Assembly (NCBI GenBank): GCA_964615975.1
Contig: CAZTTH010000010.1
Coordinates: 30,605-94,604, forward strand
From: CAZTTH01 sp964615975
Lineage (GTDB): Bacteria > Verrucomicrobiota > Lentisphaeria > JABSQK01 > JAJFLO01
DNA length: 64,000 bases
Direction of reading: 5' to 3'
The translations under genes and the position numbers were made by a program. The notes below the pieces were generated by a model. That model was not told where the DNA came from, ran no database searches, and saw only the letters and a program-made list of their open reading frames with translations. Positions 35,402-44,786 of this stretch are shown one piece after another (the stretch's first letter is position 1; every line of letters begins with the position of its first letter).

Positions 35402-35716
35402 CTATTCCGGTTCCATGGTGCATTTCAAAGGATATTGGTTTTCTCGAGATATGGCATTAACTTTCCGGGTTTTCGATTCGGCGACTTCATAAGGATATGA
35501 ACCGCATAAGCCTACCCCTTGCCGATGCACTTTAAGCATGATGGTTATGGCATCCTCATGGGATTTATGAAAAATGGATTCCAGTATCATGACGACGAAA
35601 TCCATCGGGGTATAATCGTCATTATGCAACAATACATTATAGAGTGGAGGGGGTTTGACCCGGGTTTTTTCAACGGTCAATATTTCACTCTGATTTTGGT
35701 GTTTAATATTGCTCAT
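35402..35716 (-). CDS. clpS: ATP-dependent Clp protease adaptor ClpS
   Basis: N-degron adaptor that hands substrates with destabilising N-terminal residues to ClpAP. The 104-residue protein (ATG at 35716; a TTG two codons earlier is less likely) has a disordered N-terminus and the ClpS core PPLYNVLLHNDDYTPMDFVV with the substrate-pocket residues N, D, D, T and M, the V-x-x-x-L-x-x-IF helix, and LKVHRQGVGLCGSYPYEVAE. Both halves of the family signature are present. clpA is not adjacent; most genomes place them side by side. Confidence 0.93.
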   Translation of the reverse strand: MSNIKHQNQSEILTVEKTRVKPPPLYNVLLHNDDYTPMDFVVMILESIFHKSHEDAITIMLKVHRQGVGLCGSYPYEVAESKTRKVNAISRENQYPLKCTMEPE

Positions 35717-35813
35717 GAGCAACTTTTCGTCATTCGTGTTATCAAAGTCATAAATGTCCTAACTCAAGCGAGAAAATATAATCAAATTTTTAACTGGATA
35801 TAGGTAATTAATC

Positions 35814-36605
35814 ATGCCCAATAAAATATTCTCCCTGCTCTCGATATCATCTCCCCCGCCGCGGCATCGCCATTCCCAGTTTGCAGCCGACCAATTCATC
35901 AGGCTCTGCTTTCTCCTGGGGTGCCTGTTTCCACTGGTGATAGCAGCCCAGCCCGGGGATCAATCATCACCTCTGCGCGGACTCAAGACCATGTCGCTTA
36001 AGATCAATGAATTCGACCGCGATCCCACCATCGATATGGTGATACGTGAAAACCTCCGTTTCAGCCTTACAGAATCACTGCAGCAGGCCGGATTGATGGT
36101 TGTCGCACCTGAATATGCGGACTATCTGCCGGAATTGGAAATCACCAAACGCGTCGTCAGCATCAATAATTTCACTGTCGCCGCCATCAATATCGAACTG
36201 ATTCAATGGGCCGCAGTTCTGTGTCATCCGGAAAAAAATGCCACTCAACGGGTGGTGACATGGAAACGGGCGACCATGGGATTGTTTCCAGTTCAGTCAC
36301 CCGAACAGGCTGTCCGCAGTGTCGGGCAGCACATCGAAGCATTTATCCAGGAATATCTGGCCGCCAACCAGTCACCTTCTGATCCTCAGACAACTGAAAA
36401 ACAACCAGATTCACAAGCCTCAATTTCTGCTTCACCGCATGCTCCTGCTGATACTGAAAATTCAGCTACTCCTTCTCCCCCACCCTTACCCAAACCGTTG
36501 CCTTCCATACTTGATCTAGGTTATGGTGCATTTCCGAATTCAGCGGTTGGCACGGTTCCTGGATTAAGTGATCTGCTCAAGTCAGATGTTAAATCCATGA
36601 AATAG
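35814..36605 (+). CDS. Exported protein of unknown function with proline-rich tail
   Basis: A 263-residue protein I do not recognise. An N-terminal hydrophobic stretch (FIRLCFLLGCLFPLVIAAQP, about 28-47) reads as a signal peptide preceded by an unusually long basic and histidine-rich leader. A globular segment (about 55-185: ENLRFSLTESLQQAGLMVVA, VVTWKRATMGLFPVQSPEQAV) ends in an amphipathic helix. The C-terminal third is rich in S, P, T and A (TPSPPPLPKPLP) and ends in a short conserved-looking block. The globular segment vaguely recalls small periplasmic proteins that assemble beta-sandwich domains, but I would not name a family. Divergent from clpS by 97 bases. Confidence 0.6.
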   Translation: MPNKIFSLLSISSPPPRHRHSQFAADQFIRLCFLLGCLFPLVIAAQPGDQSSPLRGLKTMSLKINEFDRDPTIDMVIRENLRFSLTESLQQAGLMVVAPEYADYLPELEITKRVVSINNFTVAAINIELIQWAAVLCHPEKNATQRVVTWKRATMGLFPVQSPEQAVRSVGQHIEAFIQEYLAANQSPSDPQTTEKQPDSQASISASPHAPADTENSATPSPPPLPKPLPSILDLGYGAFPNSAVGTVPGLSDLLKSDVKSMK

Positions 36606-36606
36606 A

Positions 36607-36660
36607 CTGCAAGCTGTTGAATTTTAGAACGTCGCCATTCCCATCAGGCGGGTAATTGTA
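36607..36660 (+). repeat. Intergenic dispersed repeat, copy 1
   Basis: A 54-base stretch beginning one base after the stop of the exported protein gene, aligned without gaps to 57670-57723: I count 45 of 54 identical, most changes being C/T. The cores share CGCCATTCCCA and ACTGCAAGC. It has no open frame of its own. Its nature is unknown; see findings. Confidence 0.6.
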
Positions 36661-36752
36661 ACCTTAAAGCCATCAAAAATGTTCTTCATGCTTATGACAG
36701 AAGATGGGAGATAAGTGAGTAATTTAGCCATGCAGATTCGCTCGATAATTAG

Positions 36753-37724
36753 CTAACGGGGACAGAAATCCGAATCCCTGGCCAGTTCTTCAAATAATTC
36801 CTTTTCACGAGCCGATAATTTGCCGGGAACTCGGATTTGAATAATGGCATAAAGATTGCCTGCCTTTTTACTATTCCTTCCCGCCATCCCCTTGCCGCCA
36901 AGCCTCAGTTTCTGGCCGCTCTGAACTCCGGGAGGAACGGTCAAAGTGAGATCACCGGACAACGTCGAAAATGAGATTTTGGCACCCAGGGCAGCTTCCC
37001 AGGGAGCAACGGGCAGCTCTACTTCCAGGTCATGACCATTGATGCGATAGCGGGGATGGGGAGCCACATGGATGCGCAAATACAAGTCGCCAGAAGCGCC
37101 ACCGCCAACTCCCGCCCCGCCCTGCCCTGCCAAACGAATTCGACTCTTGTCCACCGTTCCCGGTGGAATGGAGACATTCAATGTTTTGGTTTTTGCCGTG
37201 ATCCGGCCGAATTGATCGCTCTCCTGAATCGACAAACTGATCGATTTGCGGACCCCATGATAGGCTTCTTCCAAACTGATGGTGATATCAGCCTCATGAT
37301 CAAGCCCCGGCTCCGACATCGATCTGGACTGCGGGCGAAACGGTCTGCTTCCTGGTTGTCCAGCCTGACCGAACAACATCTCAAAAAAGTCACTCGCCCC
37401 ACCTCCCATGTGCGAAAAAAACTCTTCCGGTGAGCCACCGCCCTGAAATTCAAAACGAACATTTTCCCAACCTGAAGGCGGAGTAAATTCCTGGCCCGCC
37501 TTCCAGTTCGCTCCCAAACTATCGTATTGGGCGCGTTTCTTCTCGTCGCTCAATACTTCATAGGCTTCGTTTACTTCCTTGAATTTATCTTCGCTGCCCT
37601 TGGTTTTAGCGACATCAGGATGGTATTTACGCGCCAGCTTTCTGAATGCTTTTTTGATCTCATCCTGGGTCGCTTTCCGTTCGACTCCCAATATCTGATA
37701 ATAATCTTTATATTTAATTGCCAT
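36753..37724 (-). CDS. cbpA: CbpA-type DnaJ co-chaperone (no zinc finger)
   Basis: Co-chaperone that stimulates DnaK ATPase. I chose the ATG at 37724 (323 residues, GGA about 8 bases upstream, sequence [20 protein letters not shown]); the frame continues upstream for 14 codons. The N-terminal J domain has the HPD motif in [12 protein letters not shown] (about 33-35), then a Gly/Phe-rich linker (about 70-130) and the two C-terminal substrate-binding beta-barrels (about 140-315: [20 protein letters not shown] and [20 protein letters not shown]). The four CxxCxGxG zinc repeats of DnaJ are absent, so this is the CbpA class. No cbpM is visible. Confidence 0.92.
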   Translation of the reverse strand: MAIKYKDYYQILGVERKATQDEIKKAFRKLARKYHPDVAKTKGSEDKFKEVNEAYEVLSDEKKRAQYDSLGANWKAGQEFTPPSGWENVRFEFQGGGSPEEFFSHMGGGASDFFEMLFGQAGQPGSRPFRPQSRSMSEPGLDHEADITISLEEAYHGVRKSISLSIQESDQFGRITAKTKTLNVSIPPGTVDKSRIRLAGQGGAGVGGGASGDLYLRIHVAPHPRYRINGHDLEVELPVAPWEAALGAKISFSTLSGDLTLTVPPGVQSGQKLRLGGKGMAGRNSKKAGNLYAIIQIRVPGKLSAREKELFEELARDSDFCPR

Positions 37725-37890
37725 AGGATTCCACTTTTTCGCATCACTGCGGCTTGGCCGCTTCACGATTGAATTTTATATCTGTCTATTTATCTCAATC
37801 TGGGTCGTTAGTATTTTACGATTTCCCTTATCATCTTTACATCCCGGCCTAGATACTGATACTGTCAGACTCAAGAGGCTCAATCTGAGT

Positions 37891-39969
37891 TCAATTATTT
37901 TGCCGTGCTTGATTGCTTTGCATCAGGAATTTCTTTGCCAGGTCAATCGCTTCATGCGAGCCGGTCAGGGTAATCAAATCTCCGGCAGTAAGGGTCACCT
38001 GAGCTTTGGGAATCATGATTGTGCTATTATGGCGTTGAATCGCCAGAACCATGGCGCCGGTAATACCCCGCAAATTAAGTTCTGCCAGGGTTTTGCCGTC
38101 AGCGACACTATCCAATCCGATCAGAATCATCCCTGGTTCACCTATCCCGGGCAGTGAATGCTGAATCGCCTGGGATTCAATCGGATTTATTACCCTGGTT
38201 TCGCCATGGGTCTGATCGTTGAGCAATCGCACCATTTGCTGCGCGCCATAATACATATGATCTTCAAGCGATTTGGCATTACGCCATAACCCCCAAACTA
38301 TGACCATTGATATCCCGATCAATACCGCCGCTCCATACAATGGCGGGAGAAACGGTTGGGTGACAATAACCACCGGCAATCCGGTCAGCAACACGATCCC
38401 CAAGCGTAACCCGATGATCAACACCCGACGCGGAATCGCCGCAAAATCATTTTCTGGCTTCACGCCAACCGGAAATGCGGCTTCAGCCAGAAGCGAGCCC
38501 AATCGCAATGACAATGTGATCAACCGCAAACAAAATGGAATCGCGATCAACGCCATCGTGATCACCACCACCAGCACCACGATATCTTCTTTTAATCCCG
38601 TAAATTTTTCGATGAATGTCGTAATCTGACCAATGTAGAACGATGCGCCGATGACATAGGCCACCAGCATCACCGCGTCCAAAAACAGGAATCCGATCAG
38701 ACTGCGCGCTTTCGCAATGACTGACGATTGGGGCTTTACGGCTCGTAACTGCTCCACCCAACTGCCGTACAACAACACAAAAGTCTGGAGTGGATGCGGC
38801 AATTTTCGATCGATAAATCCAGCAATGGGCAACGCGGCCTTGATTAGCCATGGTGTGCCTAAGGTTGTGATTACCGATACCGTGACTGCCACCGGATAGA
38901 GGAAATCCGGGATTACTCCCATGTTCAATCCCAGCGCCGCGATAATAAAGGAAAATTCACCGATCTGCGCCATGCTCATCCCGGCCTGTATTGCCGGACG
39001 CACGCCCTTGCCATTGAGAAATGATGCCAGGCTCACACTGGCAACCTTGCCGATTACAACTGACAGCGCCAGTATCAGGATGATCCGCCAATGCTGGATA
39101 ACCAGCATGGGATCTATCATCATACCCACCGCGACAAAAAAAATCGCAGCGAACACATCCCGCACCGGTTGCACCAGATGCTCGACTATTTCACCCTTGC
39201 CCGATTCCGATATCAGTGATCCGGCGATAAATGCCCCCAATGCCACCGAATACCCGAATCCCTGCGCCAGCAGCGCGATGCTGAAACAAATGCCGATACT
39301 TGCGACGATCGTCGTTTCCGGCCGTTTTAAACGAATCACTGAACGGATAAATCGGGGTATGACCAGCAGCCCGATCATAAATAATCCCATGAGGAATCCC
39401 ATCAGCTTGCAGGCGGTCAGTGCGATCTCCCGGAATGAGGTCCCCCCACTCGCGCCCAGAGTCGTCAGCGCCGCCATCAGCAAAATCGCGACCAGATCTT
39501 CGACGATCAGTATCCCAAACACATCATCACGCAGATGCCCTTCGATCTTCTGCTCCTCAAAGGCCTTGGCAATGATGGTCGTGCTGGAGATCGCGATAAT
39601 GCCGCCAAGGAAGATACAGACCAGACTGCTCCACCCCATAAGATGCCCGACCGTATAACCCCACCATCCCATGATGCTGATCTCAATCACAGCGATCAGT
39701 CCCGCCGTTTTTCCCACCTTGAGCAGTTTTTTCAAATTGAATTCCAACCCCAGATAGAACATCAACAGGATTACGCCGAGCTCAGACAAGATATGAATGA
39801 TGTCATGATCAGCCACCAAGGGAATGGGAAAATGTGGCCCGATGATCAAGCCGGCAACGATATATCCCAAAACCACCGGTTGCTTCCACCATTGGCAGAG
39901 CACAGTCGTGATCGCCGCCGTGCTTAAAACCATGGCTAGGGTGGTAAGAAAGTGATGTACGTCCAACAT
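37891..39969 (-). CDS. CPA2-family cation/proton antiporter, TrkA-C only
   Basis: Second antiporter of the CPA2 superfamily in the window, 692 residues, inner membrane. The exchanger domain (about 1-390) has QPVVLGYIVAGLIIGPHFPIP, LGVILLMFYLGLEFNLKKL, ISSTTIIAKAFEEQ, GILIVEDLVAILLMAALTTL and SVALGAFIAGSLISES. After it come a further membrane region (about 430-575, four helices) and a C-terminal TrkA-C domain (about 610-685: GDLITLTGSHEAIDLAKKF). There is no TrkA-N Rossmann domain, unlike the antiporter at 5637-7625. The extra helices are unusual but occur in related CPA2 proteins. Ion specificity is undetermined. Confidence 0.88.
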   Translation of the reverse strand: MLDVHHFLTTLAMVLSTAAITTVLCQWWKQPVVLGYIVAGLIIGPHFPIPLVADHDIIHILSELGVILLMFYLGLEFNLKKLLKVGKTAGLIAVIEISIMGWWGYTVGHLMGWSSLVCIFLGGIIAISSTTIIAKAFEEQKIEGHLRDDVFGILIVEDLVAILLMAALTTLGASGGTSFREIALTACKLMGFLMGLFMIGLLVIPRFIRSVIRLKRPETTIVASIGICFSIALLAQGFGYSVALGAFIAGSLISESGKGEIVEHLVQPVRDVFAAIFFVAVGMMIDPMLVIQHWRIILILALSVVIGKVASVSLASFLNGKGVRPAIQAGMSMAQIGEFSFIIAALGLNMGVIPDFLYPVAVTVSVITTLGTPWLIKAALPIAGFIDRKLPHPLQTFVLLYGSWVEQLRAVKPQSSVIAKARSLIGFLFLDAVMLVAYVIGASFYIGQITTFIEKFTGLKEDIVVLVVVITMALIAIPFCLRLITLSLRLGSLLAEAAFPVGVKPENDFAAIPRRVLIIGLRLGIVLLTGLPVVIVTQPFLPPLYGAAVLIGISMVIVWGLWRNAKSLEDHMYYGAQQMVRLLNDQTHGETRVINPIESQAIQHSLPGIGEPGMILIGLDSVADGKTLAELNLRGITGAMVLAIQRHNSTIMIPKAQVTLTAGDLITLTGSHEAIDLAKKFLMQSNQARQNN

Positions 39970-40228
39970 GTGAATATCTCTATATCTGCTGGTAAACTAG
40001 GGATTGAGGGTTGATTGGCTTGTAACGTATGGGCTCAATTGGGGCTTAGGGTAGATCCATGGAGGGATTATGGCCTTGCCCTCCAAAGAAACAGACCTGA
40101 ATATAACAACTTCATCGACGATTGCCGATATGTTAAAATAACCATGCCGCGGAATCACCAAAAAGGTAGATGATATTTAATATATTCTATCACGTTGCAT
40201 CGGATCAGAGGGATTCGCAGGCGCATCA

Positions 40229-42202
40229 TCAGTCGTATACCTTATACAAATCCAACATCATGTTCCGGGAACTGGAGACGCGGATAACAGGTTGATAGTG
40301 TATTTGGACCCAGGTGACGATATCGGCGCCATAACCGGGTTCCCCGAAGTAATGTCTGCCATGGGCGCGCATATCGATATTGATCAGGGCGATAAAATCG
40401 GGAGGACTTGCCTTAATCCGATCGAGGATGACGGTTTCACCGCCAAATGCCGCCATTTCCCAGGGAGTGAGGAGATAATAAGGAGTCGGATTGACGCGCC
40501 GCAGGAGATAATTCAGGGTCACCCCTTCAGGCAAAACTAGAAGCGTGGCAGATTCCGGAATGATGGTCGATAACTTCACGATGGCTTCGTTGATGATTTG
40601 AGCGCGCTCATTGTGGTCGGGATGATAGGTGAGGATGCGGTCCGGAGGTGAACCGATGGCAAAGGTTTTATGGGCATAATAATAATTTGACCGCTGCCAG
40701 CAGGCGATTGCGGCCGCAGCAAGGATCATGATCCACAGCCACTTGAATACTCGCCCACCGTTATACCGATGTCTTAACCATTCCGGCAGCAGATACAAGC
40801 CGCCCGCAACCATCAACAAGGTCGCGGGCATGGCAAGCACAAAGCCATAATGATCCAGCCGCGCCCGAAACAGCATTTTCAGCAACAAGAGGAATGACAG
40901 CAGGCTGAAACTCACCCAAACCATATACCGGGTTGATTGTACATCGAAGCCTCTGGTTGCTTTCGAGTTAACGCGGGAGAGACACCCTTGTCCGGATTCA
41001 TTTTCGGCGGAAAGGGGTGTCACTCCCGCGTTGTTGTCGTGCTGGAGCCCGGAATGACCGGATGCGCTCTCTGAAGTGAGGCAGAGATGACGATACCACA
41101 AGTAACAATTGACGGCGAATAGCAGGAGAGTAAAGAGCGGCAGCGACCGCGCGGACTTGGTCACATATTCATATTGAAACCCTTGATGGCTGATGACGAT
41201 AATCATCACCATTAATGGCAGCAGGGATGTCCATCTGACTGGTGTTTTCTGATCGGGTTTAAACATGCAGGCGCGTCGATCCGCGATCATCAGCAGGACT
41301 AAACCTATAGTGACGACGAGAGACGAATAAAACATAACACGCAGATTTTCGGACAATCTGTCGGCCCCCATGTTCGCCGCATAAAACGGATATGACCGGG
41401 TTAATTCCGGTTTCAGGGTAAAGGACAGATTGGCAATTAACGCCTGCCAGGCTTCAGCTGCCGTGAGGTGCAGACACAAACCAGCAAATGCCATCATGAT
41501 CGGCAACCCACCTGCGCCAAGTCCAATCCCGATGGCTTTCAACCAGGTTGCTTTATCCCACTTTCGGGCGATGCCATACAGGCACCAGTAACAAACACCA
41601 GCCGGCGCCACCGCCAACCAGAGCTCTAATTTGGTGAGAAAGATCAGGCCGGTTAGAAATGAGCTGGCTGCCAATGCCGGCCAGCTCAATTGCGCGGCCC
41701 AGCGCGCCATAACCCACATGGCCAGGAGGGCGAGAAAAATACCGTGAGTCATTTCATGCCGGTAAGGGGTGACGTAATTGTAATTGCCAACTCCAATATA
41801 CTGGGAGAACGCAAAGACGGTGAGAAAAAACCAACATCCCACAAAAGCAGTCAGGCGATCAGCCATGATTTCAAGCAATAGATAAATGAATACGACGAGC
41901 AACGCCAGTAATACCAGGTTGGCCACGATCAAGGTGGTAATTGACACGCCAAAGAGCTTGAATAACAAGGCATTGTAGTACTGGGACAGCGGTCCCATGC
42001 TAAACACCATGTCGCGATACAGGACTTTCCCTTCAAGCATCTGCCAGGGGACATAAAGTTCATGCCCGAAATCCACCATCAGATCCGACCATTTACGCCA
42101 GCTCCATGCGGCCAATGTTATGAAGATACCCGACAGCATCACGAAGAGTATAAGGGTAATGGCCGCAGGCGAAAGTCGAATATTGGATAATCGTTTAATC
42201 AT
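40229..42202 (-). CDS. Large multi-span membrane protein, GT-C glycosyltransferase-like
   Basis: A 657-residue integral membrane protein with about ten to twelve hydrophobic segments. The first periplasmic loop contains a DFGHELYVPWQMLEGKVLYR segment followed by GPLSQYYNALLFKLFG, resembling the ArnT/GT39-type (GT-C fold) first loop with acidic residues. A membrane core follows, and the C-terminal periplasmic domain (about 545-657) includes NYLLRRVNPTPYYLLTPWEM. I infer a lipid-linked sugar transferase or similar. Its start overlaps the stop of the YfhO-like gene as ATGA at 42199-42202, so the two are co-translated. Family-level function only. Confidence 0.7.
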   Translation of the reverse strand: MIKRLSNIRLSPAAITLILFVMLSGIFITLAAWSWRKWSDLMVDFGHELYVPWQMLEGKVLYRDMVFSMGPLSQYYNALLFKLFGVSITTLIVANLVLLALLVVFIYLLLEIMADRLTAFVGCWFFLTVFAFSQYIGVGNYNYVTPYRHEMTHGIFLALLAMWVMARWAAQLSWPALAASSFLTGLIFLTKLELWLAVAPAGVCYWCLYGIARKWDKATWLKAIGIGLGAGGLPIMMAFAGLCLHLTAAEAWQALIANLSFTLKPELTRSYPFYAANMGADRLSENLRVMFYSSLVVTIGLVLLMIADRRACMFKPDQKTPVRWTSLLPLMVMIIVISHQGFQYEYVTKSARSLPLFTLLLFAVNCYLWYRHLCLTSESASGHSGLQHDNNAGVTPLSAENESGQGCLSRVNSKATRGFDVQSTRYMVWVSFSLLSFLLLLKMLFRARLDHYGFVLAMPATLLMVAGGLYLLPEWLRHRYNGGRVFKWLWIMILAAAAIACWQRSNYYYAHKTFAIGSPPDRILTYHPDHNERAQIINEAIVKLSTIIPESATLLVLPEGVTLNYLLRRVNPTPYYLLTPWEMAAFGGETVILDRIKASPPDFIALINIDMRAHGRHYFGEPGYGADIVTWVQIHYQPVIRVSSSRNMMLDLYKVYD

Positions 42203-44283
42203 GACAGTGATTTCTTTTTATGCATGGAATAGGCGATGATCAATGACAGCACAACACTGAAGGCGGATAAATACAATCCATAAGAGAAGCTTGCCGGTTT
42301 AAAAACAAATCTGATTTCATGGTTTCCGCTCGGCACATGGCAGCCTAAAAATTCATTCATCAGTTTGAGTGTTGAGGTGGGCTGGCCGTTGATCGACACC
42401 TGCCAGCCCGGATGATAGGTTTCCTTGAGCAGCAGTGCCAGCGGTTGATCGGTTTTCGCCCGGATAACGATATCGCCGGGGCGATCCCACAACATATAAA
42501 CCCGATCATTGATCCCGGACATCGAAATCTCGCCACCTCGTTTCGATTCAGAGATTGGAGTTATCGATGTCGATAACGCGTTGAGTTCATCTACTTCATC
42601 CATTTTATATAGCTGTAAACGCGGCGGTTGGGCATGGATTGCCAGTTCCTCGCGACTCATACCACGCCGGGGAAACAAGGAGACATATCCGAATAACAAT
42701 TTGCGATCGAAATTGATCATTTCATTTATGCGGCTGTACAGCGGTTTGGTCCGGGTCGATTCCATGTGGGCATAGGGGAATTGATTTTCATAATCTATGG
42801 TCTGCAATTTCGCGATATAACTGCCACTGTAGATCATAATATCGATCACGATCAGTCCCAGTAAAATCATGGTGAACCGCGAATGGGAAATCGCCTTCAT
42901 AGTAATCAAAACCACCAGGCCAACGATCAGGCTGCCCCCCATTATGGATAGTTGATTTGACGAGATTGCTTCTGACCATTGATCCTGTCTAGCCAGCCAA
43001 CAACCGGCAATCCCGACAATGATACACATAATCGCCAAACCCACACCCGCCCATCGCCGGTGACGACCAGATTGCCGCCAGGCATGTGATACCGTGGCAG
43101 AGTTCAACATTGCGGATATCACCACCCCACTCAATACCGCCCCGGCAAAATGAAACAGCAATATATAACGAGCTGAGATGCGGAAGGAATTGAGTAAGGG
43201 AATTTTCGCCAATATATACTGAATCCCGGTGTATTTCCCCATTGCTAAAATCAGGCCGATCGATCCCAGTATCATCATCCCTCCAATCAATCGGCCAGGG
43301 ACAGTCATCCGATCTCGATAGCTGATCGACACCAGATAGGCCATGGTCATGAACGCGCCGCCATAGATACAGAATTCCTGGGGATTATAGCCATACTGGC
43401 GATCCACCAACAGGTAGGGCGAGAAAAATTGCAGCAGATTAATGGGATGCAAGGAACCGGTCAAGGCGAAATCACCAGCTTCCAGCGCCGGACCACCAAA
43501 ATTGAAGCGTGTTGAATGGATAAACACATCCAGAGTCGGAAACAATTGCATTGCCCCGCCGGTTATCCCCAGGGTTTTTCCCAGGATGAGGCATCCCATC
43601 CACTTGCCTTGATGTTTCCAGGTGGCAAACGCCAACAGGCAGAATCCTTCCATTAACAATGAATAATAGAGCATCTGAGGATGGCCCAATAAAACCTGGG
43701 AAGTTGTCAATCCGGCTATGGCCAACCAGAGCCACGACCGCCGGCTTTCAGACTTGAGAAAGGATGATGATACCATGATCAGCCAGGGCACATGGCTGAT
43801 GACCGCAATTCCATTCATGTGCATGACATGCATGAGATTGAATCCGGAAAAAGCAAAAACAAACGCGCCGAACAAACTTCCAGATCGCGGCAACTGCCAA
43901 TGGCGCAGCAACAAATACATCCCGGCATAACCAAATCCATAACTCCCCGCCAGCTCCAGATTAAATGCCCAGGTGAAGGGAAGCGCGCCATATAAGAACA
44001 GATGCCAGGGATGCAGCATGCCCAGTTGACCTTCACCATGCAGGTAATACCCTTGAAAGATATTGGGACACCAAAGGAACGAATCGCCCAGGATCAGGCA
44101 GCGGTGATAGAAATACTTCAAGGGCAGATGATAATCACGAAAGTCATCGCTGTAATACACCTGTCCGAAAAACAGCGGGAGGAGCAGATAAAGAAAAGCG
44201 AAAACCGTGGCCAACACGATTATGAGCCGGTTGATTTTCTCAATCGCCTCCGGGGTGTCTGGAAGTAATATTTTATGGTTCAA
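42199..44283 (-). CDS. YfhO-family membrane protein
   Basis: A 694-residue membrane protein of the YfhO/GT-C-like group. The first loop has VYYSDDFRDYHLPLKYFY and GDSFLWCPNIFQGYYLHGEG, the usual YfhO sequence around an acidic site, then about twelve helices and the characteristic C-terminal beta domain (ALLLKETYHPGWQVSING ... SGNHEIRFVFKP) followed by a last helix. Such proteins are proposed to act in glycosylation of wall polymers; none is tested here. The start is a TTG at 44283: no ATG exists before the first helix, and the frame is closed upstream within eight codons. It forms an operon with the downstream GT-C-like gene. Confidence 0.78.
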   Translation of the reverse strand: MNHKILLPDTPEAIEKINRLIIVLATVFAFLYLLLPLFFGQVYYSDDFRDYHLPLKYFYHRCLILGDSFLWCPNIFQGYYLHGEGQLGMLHPWHLFLYGALPFTWAFNLELAGSYGFGYAGMYLLLRHWQLPRSGSLFGAFVFAFSGFNLMHVMHMNGIAVISHVPWLIMVSSSFLKSESRRSWLWLAIAGLTTSQVLLGHPQMLYYSLLMEGFCLLAFATWKHQGKWMGCLILGKTLGITGGAMQLFPTLDVFIHSTRFNFGGPALEAGDFALTGSLHPINLLQFFSPYLLVDRQYGYNPQEFCIYGGAFMTMAYLVSISYRDRMTVPGRLIGGMMILGSIGLILAMGKYTGIQYILAKIPLLNSFRISARYILLFHFAGAVLSGVVISAMLNSATVSHAWRQSGRHRRWAGVGLAIMCIIVGIAGCWLARQDQWSEAISSNQLSIMGGSLIVGLVVLITMKAISHSRFTMILLGLIVIDIMIYSGSYIAKLQTIDYENQFPYAHMESTRTKPLYSRINEMINFDRKLLFGYVSLFPRRGMSREELAIHAQPPRLQLYKMDEVDELNALSTSITPISESKRGGEISMSGINDRVYMLWDRPGDIVIRAKTDQPLALLLKETYHPGWQVSINGQPTSTLKLMNEFLGCHVPSGNHEIRFVFKPASFSYGLYLSAFSVVLSLIIAYSMHKKKSLS

Positions 44284-44358
44284 TATAACTTTCGACTTTT
44301 TTATTTATCCAGGCGGCGGTGTCAACCTTTGGGGTTAACAATGGATGTGGGTAATTTC

Positions 44359-44463
44359 CTAATCTCCCTCCAGAATGGGAACTATCCAAGACCTGAATGA
44401 TTGGTGATGTCCACGATCACGGCGGAATGCATAAACATAGACGTTGACATCGCATAGTATCAT
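44359..44463 (-). pseudogene. vapC: Truncated vapC toxin (PIN domain N-terminus only)
   Basis: A 34-codon remnant starting at the ATG at 44463, which overlaps the relict antitoxin stop as ATGA. Its translation, MILCDVNVYVYAFRRD followed by a GHH...W helix, matches the N-terminus of PIN-domain ribonucleases, including the first catalytic aspartate (D5) and the downstream tryptophan. It ends at a TAG (44359-44361); the remaining 100 or so residues with the other catalytic acids are absent. The next gene begins 75 bases away. It cannot be active. It was too short to be noticed without the antitoxin context. Confidence 0.8.
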
Positions 44464-44701
44464 GACTGGCCGTTCATTCTATCCAATAGCGCCGAAGTAT
44501 CGTCCAAATCGACTCCCGGTAAAAGTCCTCCCCGGCCTGATGTGGGTAAATCAACGCCTTTTTTCTTGATGGCCTCGTCGATCTACTCAGGATAGATCGT
44601 AAGGCCTCTTCGACTAACGCAGTCAATGTCGAACCTCTGTCAAGTGCCCGTTGCTTTGCCTGTCTTAGTAATTTGTCATCCAATCTTAATGTTGTTCTCA
44701 T
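44460..44701 (-). pseudogene. vapB: Frameshifted vapB antitoxin
   Basis: Ribbon-helix-helix antitoxin of a VapBC pair. The frame from the ATG at 44701 encodes MRTTLRLDDKLLRQAKQRAL and the rest of the DNA-binding domain. At a run of six T (44559-44564, plus strand; six A in the gene) the frame shifts. Read in the other frame after this run, the sequence gives VDLPTSGRGGLLPGVDLDD and then SALLDRMNGQS with a stop at 44460-44462, the standard VapB toxin-binding tail. One missing base in the homopolymer explains both halves. In the uncorrected frame the protein ends at 44474 with an unrelated tail. A sequencing error is possible, but the toxin is truncated too. Confidence 0.8.
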
Positions 44702-44786
44702 ACATAAAAGCATACCTTAGAGACATAAATATATCAACCTCAATTTGGCAGCGGAGTCTACGCTTCGGATAAGGAATGACAGGGTA

